Below are positions 12,749-18,103 of a stretch of 18,103 bases of DNA, piece by piece (the stretch's first letter is position 1; every line of letters starts with the position of its first letter). A program made the translations under genes and the position numbers. The stretch lies in contig CAZAQS010000083.1 of NCBI GenBank assembly GCA_964486825.1, positions 1 through 18,103 on the forward strand. Reading direction: 5' to 3'. The notes under the pieces are model-generated. The model saw nothing but the letters and a program-made list of their open reading frames with translations, did not search any database and was not told the DNA's origin. This DNA comes from CAZAQS01 sp964486825. Its GTDB lineage: Bacteria; Chloroflexota; Anaerolineae; Anaerolineales; UBA4823.

Positions 12749-15487
12749 TCATTTATCGGTGTGAATGGTGCGCGTCATGGTAAGTACGTAGATGCGGGCT
12801 GCGCCCGCCTTCTGAAGCAGGTTGGTGATCTCTTCGAGTGTAGCGCCCGAGTCAAACAAGTCATCGACCAACAAAACCCGCAGCTTATTGACCGGTTCTT
12901 TCAAGGCAAAGGCTCCTCTAACATTCGCCCGTTTTTGCGCCAGGGTATTGAATTCCTTCTGCGGCTCAGTCTGCCGCGATTTTATCACTGCGGGCAGCAC
13001 TTTCAGATTAAGGCGCTGTGCCAGCGCATGGGCAAACACGCTAACAGGATCGCAAGCTCGCAGAAAAGTTGAAGGTGTTGGAATGATGACATCCACCTGG
13101 ACCAGGTGGGGTTGTGATGAAAAGAGGTCAGCCGCACGATCCAGCAAGACCGGCAGGACCGTGAGATCTGCCTGGTATTTTAGTCGATAGATTAACTCAC
13201 CCACCGGGCTTCGAACCCAATCCCCGCCCGTAAAACTGCTATGGTAGCCAAGCGCCCAGCCATCCTGCCAGGGTCCCTGTAATGGGCGCGGGTGGGATTG
13301 GGAAAGAAAGTTTTCTATTTGTGTGTAAGCAACCCTTCTGTCGCTGTTCGTTTTTTCTTCCAGCTCGCCTTTCAATGAGATAGAGCCCGGCAATACGAGA
13401 GGGATATTCGCCCGACCCGTTAAGGCTGCTTCGCCGCTGGGGGTCAGGCGGACCACTGGATATCTGCTACCAACTACTTTGAAATAACCCAGCCTGACAA
13501 GTTGGTCGATCATGTCTACGATAGCATCCAAAGAATAGCATTGCAATCGTGCGTAATAGGTTGACTTATGGTAGCCAAACTTCTGGATATCCTTGGCTTG
13601 CGAGCCTTTAAGGATCTTTGCCAGCTTTGTTCGACCTATTGCAGGACGTACTTGCTTCACAATGTTTAGCAAGATGAGGGCAGTTTGACCAGATTCTGAC
13701 AGTTCAGGCATGCTACTGTATTTGGGCGTTCTAGCCTTTTCTTGACCTGGTGATTTTTGGGGAAGCTGTCCATCCGGCGTTAGCCTGGCCTCCTTTGACT
13801 GGGCTGGCAATACTGGCAGAGACTTGCAATTGTCGCAACAGTCAGGCGCCCTGCCATCTCCCTGGTCCCCAAAGTGGTCGAGCATTATGCGCCGGCGACA
13901 GGCGTTTGTTTCAGCGTACCTGACCATTTTTTCGAGCTGCTTTTTGCGATGGGCCAGGTGCTGCTCGCCTCGTTGTAAAGCGGAATGGATAGCTTCCCTA
14001 TCCCAGGGACCGCGTGCAAGAAGCATATTAACGCCCTCATCTCCGAGATGTTCAATCGCACCCGCCCGCTCCAGCACAGCCAAGGCCACTTTCAACTTCA
14101 CTTCTGGCATACCCGTTTGGCCGGACAACTCCTCCAGACTCCGCCAGGATGGCTTGCCTGCTGGAATATTTATGGAATGATATAACCTCTGTAATTCATC
14201 GAGGGATGTCTTGCTTGTCTTGATGAACCATTCTTGAAGTTTTCGATCGTCTGGGCTGTAGAGCAATACTGCCTGGGCAGGTAATTCATCGCGTCCGGCG
14301 CGACCTGCCTCCTGGTAATACGCCTCGAGCGATCCAGGAAGGCTGAAGTGAACGACACAGCGCACATCTGCCCGGTCGATTCCCATGCCAAAGGCGTTGG
14401 TAGCGACCACTATGTTGAGAGTCCCCTGCATGAAACGATCCTGGATTGAACACCTTTTTTCACCTGTCAGGCCAGCGTGGTAGTGTTCGGCAGTCCGGTG
14501 AGAAACCTGGCGGATGAATTCAGCTGTTTCTTCAGCATCTCTGCGGGTACCTGTGTAGACGATGGCTGCCCCGCTTTTGACTTTTATGAGCAAATTATGC
14601 AATTCTCGCAGTTTGTCCTGAGGTCGGGACGTATAGCGTACCTGAAGAGCCAGGTTGGGCCGGTTGAAACCAGTGACAATACGGATGGTATTCCCGCTCC
14701 CGGAGCCAGGTACGATCGTAGAGGGGGGAAGCTCTAGTAGCCGGGCGATATCAACCTGGACCTGAGGGGTGGCGGTAGCTGTAAGGGCTACTGTGAGCGG
14801 GTTACCAAGCGTCTTGCGGACATCAGCAATCCGAAGATAGTCAGGCCGGAAATCATGACCCCATTCGGAGATACAGTGCGCTTCATCTACTGCCAGTAAG
14901 CTGATCGGCCGGAATTTCAACGATTGCAGGAACGGCAGGCTTCGTAATCGTTCTGGTGCGACATAAATGATTCGATAATCCCCCGCCGCAAGTTTTCGAA
15001 GACGGAGATTTTGCTCGTGAGTAGTGATTGTGCTGTTAATATAAGTAGCCGGGATCTTCTGGCGATCGAGGCTATCCACCTGGTCTTTCATTAATGCAAT
15101 CAGGGGAGAGATCACCAGGGCTATTGGGGGTGGTTGGGTATCGCCGGCCAGTAAAAGCGCGGCAAATTGGTAGATGAGCGACTTTCCAGCGCCGGTAGGC
15201 ATCACGACCAGTGCGTGGTTCCCAGTCAGCAAATGGCTCAAAGCCTCCCATTGGCCAGGGCGAAACCTGGCTCGAGGACCATATGTCTTAAGTAGAAGGT
15301 CAGAGGCTTTAGAGAAGTGGTCCAATCCCAGGGTATCCAAATGAAACTCAGAACCACAATGTATTGAAAAGGACAGGAATGGAATAAATTGATTATAACG
15401 CCCTGTGATAAAGTGTACAAGACGATTAACCAACGGGTGAATGCTGAGTTTTTTGCCAACTCTGTAAGCACGTACCGGCCCTCCCAT
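12749..15487 (-). CDS. RecQ helicase-RQC-ComF-like phosphoribosyltransferase fusion
   Basis: A 912-residue fusion. Residues 1-55 are an extension without recognisable domain. The SF2 RecQ helicase core spans about 56-415: PTGAGKS (97-103), DEAH (201-204), TATATP (236-241), GMGIDRADVRCVVH (367-380) and QEAGRAGRD (392-400). A zinc/RQC region follows with Cys530, 550, 551 and 554, then a winged helix at about 590-690. The HRDC domain of many RecQ proteins is absent. Instead residues 740-912 form a ComF-type phosphoribosyltransferase: GELIYRLKYQAD (763-774), SRQTEPQKEF (837-846), KRANVRGAF (852-860) and the PRPP loop VLLVDDLFDSGATL (871-884). It should unwind DNA 3' to 5' and bind PRPP or a nucleotide. 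The ATG at 15487 has AAGG upstream, inside a hairpin; the true start could be an alternative codon near residue 50. The DprA-like gene follows immediately. Confidence 0.9.
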   Translation of the reverse strand: MGGPVRAYRVGKKLSIHPLVNRLVHFITGRYNQFIPFLSFSIHCGSEFHLDTLGLDHFSKASDLLLKTYGPRARFRPGQWEALSHLLTGNHALVVMPTGAGKSLIYQFAALLLAGDTQPPPIALVISPLIALMKDQVDSLDRQKIPATYINSTITTHEQNLRLRKLAAGDYRIIYVAPERLRSLPFLQSLKFRPISLLAVDEAHCISEWGHDFRPDYLRIADVRKTLGNPLTVALTATATPQVQVDIARLLELPPSTIVPGSGSGNTIRIVTGFNRPNLALQVRYTSRPQDKLRELHNLLIKVKSGAAIVYTGTRRDAEETAEFIRQVSHRTAEHYHAGLTGEKRCSIQDRFMQGTLNIVVATNAFGMGIDRADVRCVVHFSLPGSLEAYYQEAGRAGRDELPAQAVLLYSPDDRKLQEWFIKTSKTSLDELQRLYHSINIPAGKPSWRSLEELSGQTGMPEVKLKVALAVLERAGAIEHLGDEGVNMLLARGPWDREAIHSALQRGEQHLAHRKKQLEKMVRYAETNACRRRIMLDHFGDQGDGRAPDCCDNCKSLPVLPAQSKEARLTPDGQLPQKSPGQEKARTPKYSSMPELSESGQTALILLNIVKQVRPAIGRTKLAKILKGSQAKDIQKFGYHKSTYYARLQCYSLDAIVDMIDQLVRLGYFKVVGSRYPVVRLTPSGEAALTGRANIPLVLPGSISLKGELEEKTNSDRRVAYTQIENFLSQSHPRPLQGPWQDGWALGYHSSFTGGDWVRSPVGELIYRLKYQADLTVLPVLLDRAADLFSSQPHLVQVDVIIPTPSTFLRACDPVSVFAHALAQRLNLKVLPAVIKSRQTEPQKEFNTLAQKRANVRGAFALKEPVNKLRVLLVDDLFDSGATLEEITNLLQKAGAARIYVLTMTRTIHTDK

Positions 15488-15502
15488 CTGCCCTTGCAGA
15501 TG
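15485..15502 (-). promoter_or_regulatory. Hairpin covering the recQ-PRTase start codon and ribosome site
   Basis: On the minus strand CATCTGC-AAGG-GCAGATG forms a perfect 7-base stem with a 4-base loop. The loop is the only purine-rich Shine-Dalgarno-like stretch upstream, and the last three bases of the stem are the annotated ATG. In RNA this would mask initiation. It is either a translational control element or a sign that translation starts elsewhere. Confidence 0.4.
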
Positions 15503-15617
15503 TAGAAGATTGTGCTGACCGTGTTAACAACACTTACAAGAAGCTGTTCGAGAGCGTCACACTTGATGGTGTGTGTGAGCCCCAGGCGGCCCGGCAGGCA
15601 ATATAGCCCTGATCGCC

Positions 15618-16028
15618 ATGTTCCAGGGGAGCATCGCCTTGCCCCTGGCCTTCTGGTTAGAGCGCCGCATGGGCTTTAGCCCAATGTCATCCGGTAACCC
15701 TTTACGGCCCTTGTCTGTCCAGATGGCCATGTCCCAGATCCTGGCTCTGCCCGCCATCATCGTCGCATATAGCCTTGACCCGCGCCTGGTGCCGGTCGTC
15801 CTGGCTGCAGTAGGGGGAGCACATTTCTTGCCCTATGCCTGGCTGCACCGCACACAACTATACGTGGCCCTCGCTGTGGCAATTTCGATCGGCGCCTTTA
15901 TCCTGCAGCTGCTGTTACGCTCGGAGTCATTTCCCTATATTCTGATCTATATGAGCCTCGTCTACTGGGTCATGGCGCCCCTGGTTTACCGCCACGCGGC
16001 CCGCTTCTCTAGCCGGGCCGTAGCCTGA
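15618..16028 (+). pseudogene. DUF7010-like membrane protein, probably missing its N-terminus
   Basis: A 136-residue protein with about four hydrophobic segments: around residues 2-14, 38-52, 57-72 and 79-98, plus a weaker one at 104-120. The segment NPLRPLSVQMAMSQ followed by AAVGGAHFLPYAWLHRTQLYVALAVA matches my memory of DUF7010 integral membrane proteins, which usually start some 40-50 residues earlier with another transmembrane helix. Upstream in frame the sequence reads through 14 codons without a start codon and then meets a TGA near 15573-15575, and no ribosome site precedes the ATG at 15618. It is therefore probably a truncated remnant, though a short functional protein cannot be excluded. 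It converges with the aldo/keto reductase gene 20 bases away. Confidence 0.55.
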
Positions 16029-16048
16029 TAAAGGCGCTCGCAGGGTTT

Positions 16049-17071
16049 TCACACAATCGATCTATGCCTGTCTATCAGGGCGTATGTCTCCCCAAAGATA
16101 AGCGAGCGGACGTGATCTGATGAGAGGAAGCTGTGCGGGAAGCCCAGGCTGATTGGGCTGGCCTCCTCCAGGCGCTTCATCTGTTCGCCCGAAAGTTCAA
16201 AATCCAGGCACCCCAGGTTATCTAGGATTTGGCTCTCGCTGCGGGCTCCCAAGATAGGGATGATATTTCCGGGCTGCTGTCTCACCCAGTTGATCGCCAC
16301 TTGCGAAGCTGTCCGGCCTAGCTCGGATGCAATTGCCATGACGGTGGCTGCCAGGGTTTTGATGCGCTCTTCTGTATCCTTGGAACGGCGCGGTTCAGTG
16401 GGAGGGGAATTATATTTGCCGGTAAGCCCACCTCCTTCCAGGATTCCCCACGGCAGAATCCCCATTCCATAGGCGCGTGCCATCGGCAGCAGGTCGCGCT
16501 CGACCGCCCGGTCTGCAAGGCTGTAGGGTACTTGCAAAGCGACAAACTGGGTCCAGCCCCGCAGCCCGGCCAGCGTATTGGCTTGCGAGACCACCCAGGC
16601 AGGGGTATCGGATATCCCAATGTAGAGCACCTTGCCTGCCTGCACCAGGTCGTCTAATGCCCTCATGACCTCTTCCACAGGCGTCAGACCGTCCCACATA
16701 TGCAAGTAAAGCAGGTCCACGTACTCGGTCTTCAAGCGCCTCAGGCTGCCCTCCAGCGAGCGCAACAGGTTTTTCCGGTGGTTGCCGCCGAAGTTCGGGT
16801 CCGGCTTGCGTTCGGTCAGGGTGTATTTTGTTGCCAGCACGTAATGCTCACGGTCAGAGGCAATAAATTCGCCCAACAACTTTTCACTGGTGCCGTTTGT
16901 GTAATTATTTGCGGTATCGATAAAATTACCCCCTGCGGAAGCAAAAGCCTCGAAAATCCGGCAGCTCTCTTCTCGGGACGCGCCCCAGCCCCAATCTTCC
17001 CCGAACGTCATCGTTCCAAGGCACAGCTCTGAGACGCGCAGTCCACTCCGTCCAAGCGTTCGATATTTCAT
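16049..17071 (-). CDS. Aldo/keto reductase
   Basis: NADPH-dependent oxidoreductase with the (beta/alpha)8 barrel fold, 340 residues. The opening MKYRTLGRSGLRVSELCLGT is typical of the YajO/Tas/Gcy-like group. The catalytic tetrad is complete: Asp52 and Tyr57 in FIDTANNYTNG, Lys82 in LATKYT and His124 in YLHMWD. The cofactor-binding end IIPILGARSESQILDNLG follows the usual pattern. The ATG at 17071 has an excellent AAAGGAG ribosome site. It lies 16 bases downstream of the MerR-type/VOC regulator gene and is probably controlled by it. The likely role is reduction of aldehydes or ketones whose identity is unknown. The C-terminal 30 residues include a family-typical tail. Confidence 0.93.
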   Translation of the reverse strand: MKYRTLGRSGLRVSELCLGTMTFGEDWGWGASREESCRIFEAFASAGGNFIDTANNYTNGTSEKLLGEFIASDREHYVLATKYTLTERKPDPNFGGNHRKNLLRSLEGSLRRLKTEYVDLLYLHMWDGLTPVEEVMRALDDLVQAGKVLYIGISDTPAWVVSQANTLAGLRGWTQFVALQVPYSLADRAVERDLLPMARAYGMGILPWGILEGGGLTGKYNSPPTEPRRSKDTEERIKTLAATVMAIASELGRTASQVAINWVRQQPGNIIPILGARSESQILDNLGCLDFELSGEQMKRLEEASPISLGFPHSFLSSDHVRSLIFGETYALIDRHRSIV

Positions 17072-17087
17072 TTCACCTCTCCTTTCG

Positions 17088-18103
17088 CTATTCGTATGAA
17101 GTAATTTTTCCGCTTACCAGACCCAGCTTATTCCCCTCCGAGTCGTAGAATCTGATAGGCAATGGCTCAGCGTCTGCTGGTTGGGGAGCCCGGCGTGGGC
17201 CGGCCTCAAAACGCACTCCCCGGGCTAAAAGCCGCTCGTACTCCCCTTGTATATCGCTTACCTGGAAGGATATGTCCGGTCCTATCGTGGCATTTTCCCC
17301 TGTCCCGGCGACATCCAACGCCAACCGCACTCCTGAACAGTCAAAAAAAGCTGCCTGTTTGTCCTCAAAAAGGAATCTCAATCCCAGTTTGTCTCGATAA
17401 AATTTCAGCGCTCTTTTCAGGTCCTGGACGGGAACCCGTACCTGTGCGATCTGGCTGATCCCACCTGCTCGAACGGATGTCTGCGTTTTAGTGCGCATCT
17501 CCACTGATTTTTCAACCGGCACCTGGATTTCGGTCACGAGCAGCTCGCGCTGGTCGGTCAGGAACGCTTTGGGCAAGTTCATCTCTTCAGGTGAATCTGC
17601 CCCAAAGCGCAGGTATACCTCCCGGTAATTTCCACGGCTGCGGTACGAATTTGCTTCAATCCATATCATCAGGGCATTCAGCACCTCATCCGTGCGCTCG
17701 TAGCCACCGCTAAAAACCACGCAAGCCATGGCAGGTTCCCCTTGGATTTCTCGCACGCTGATCCTGTCGGTTGTGGGGATAGGACGCAGGATAGGTACCG
17801 CTACTTCGACGTCGGCGTAATCTTCCTGGTATTCTTCATCGTGGTAAATGGTAAGCGGGCTGAGGAACGCACGCGCCCGCTGTAAGGCTACGTAGGCCTC
17901 CAGCTCCTCAAACATCGGGTAGACCTGCTCTGCGGCGTCCGGTCCCTGGTGGCGGATAGAGGCTGCCAGCACGGGTTCGACTGCCCGGACGACGATATCG
18001 TAATCCAGGTGCTCGGCATTCTGCTCCATGTATCGCAAGCGGTTTTCAACCTGGCGCAGGCGGGCCTTTTCGAGCTCGAGATGCTGCTCGATCTCCATCC
18101 GGC
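17088..18103 (-). CDS. MerR-type regulator with GyrI-like effector domain fused to a VOC domain, 5' part missing
   Basis: The frame runs off the right edge, so numbering is from the first visible Met (18098), which is probably internal. Residues 1-30 form a basic/acidic heptad helix (LELEKARLRQVENRLRYMEQ) like the dimerisation coiled coil after a MerR DNA-binding head; the head would lie outside the window. Residues about 31-196 match the AraC/GyrI-like effector-binding fold (VYPMFEELEAYV, VSGG-like VFSGGYERTDEVL, EVYLRFG), with probable small hydrophobic ligands. After a linker, residues about 214-330 form a VOC/glyoxalase-like domain (VQDLKRALKFYRDKLGLRFL). The usual metal ligands His and Glu are replaced by Gln219 and Gly326, suggesting binding without catalysis. 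It precedes the aldo/keto reductase in an apparent two-gene operon. Confidence 0.85.
   Translation of the reverse strand, partial: RMEIEQHLELEKARLRQVENRLRYMEQNAEHLDYDIVVRAVEPVLAASIRHQGPDAAEQVYPMFEELEAYVALQRARAFLSPLTIYHDEEYQEDYADVEVAVPILRPIPTTDRISVREIQGEPAMACVVFSGGYERTDEVLNALMIWIEANSYRSRGNYREVYLRFGADSPEEMNLPKAFLTDQRELLVTEIQVPVEKSVEMRTKTQTSVRAGGISQIAQVRVPVQDLKRALKFYRDKLGLRFLFEDKQAAFFDCSGVRLALDVAGTGENATIGPDISFQVSDIQGEYERLLARGVRFEAGPRRAPQPADAEPLPIRFYDSEGNKLGLVSGKITSYE

Noticed and set aside
15448..15606. 52-codon open stretch on the plus strand between the recQ fusion and the DUF7010-like gene
   Set aside because: Protein-like composition, but no start codon or ribosome site and no recognised family; kept only as a possible relic in the findings.

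Overview
The window looks like chromosomal DNA of a Chloroflexota bacterium, most likely an Anaerolineae-type lineage. This is an inference. It rests on the moderately high GC, on a conserved trio of orphan families (MSMEG_4193-type phosphatase, DUF3090, SCO1664-type kinase-fold protein) that I know mainly from Actinobacteria and Chloroflexota, and on a RecQ helicase fused to a ComF-like phosphoribosyltransferase. I see no rRNA, tRNA, CRISPR array, transposase or phage gene. No stretch longer than about 180 bases lacks a gene.

Layout. Positions 1-4457 (+) hold a housekeeping operon: dnaK (5' end outside the window), dnaJ, prmA and an NAD(P)-dependent epimerase that overlaps prmA by 4 bases. 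It ends at a hairpin (4478-4516) shared with the convergent operon. Positions 4556-9097 (-) read, in transcription order, rarA, a histidine-phosphatase-fold protein, a DUF3090 protein, a SCO1664-type protein and a homoserine dehydrogenase. A possible leaderless promoter precedes rarA, and a dyad-flanked promoter precedes the DUF3090 gene. Positions 9204-11723 are a mixed accessory stretch: a putative lipoprotein (+), a BON-domain protein (-) with a good sigma70-type promoter, a Cys-rich DUF3795 protein (+), a palindromic repeat and a DinB-fold protein (+).

Positions 11767-15487 (-) are the most interesting part. A 912-residue RecQ-RQC-phosphoribosyltransferase fusion is followed 4 bases later by a DprA/SLOG-family protein. 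PRTase plus DprA is the gene content of the ShosTA toxin-antitoxin/anti-phage system. Helicase plus ComF-type PRTase plus DprA is also the functional set used in natural transformation (ComFA, ComFC, DprA). A fused, translationally coupled RecQ-PRTase/DprA pair is therefore a strong candidate for an under-described DNA-uptake or defence module. A short hairpin covers the recQ start codon.

Positions 15618-16028 (+) hold a DUF7010-like membrane protein that looks truncated at its N-terminus. Positions 16049-18103 (-) hold a regulator with a MerR-type coiled coil, a GyrI-like effector domain and a VOC domain (5' end outside the window), followed 16 bases later by an aldo/keto reductase. This looks like a self-contained regulator-enzyme operon for a small reactive or hydrophobic compound.
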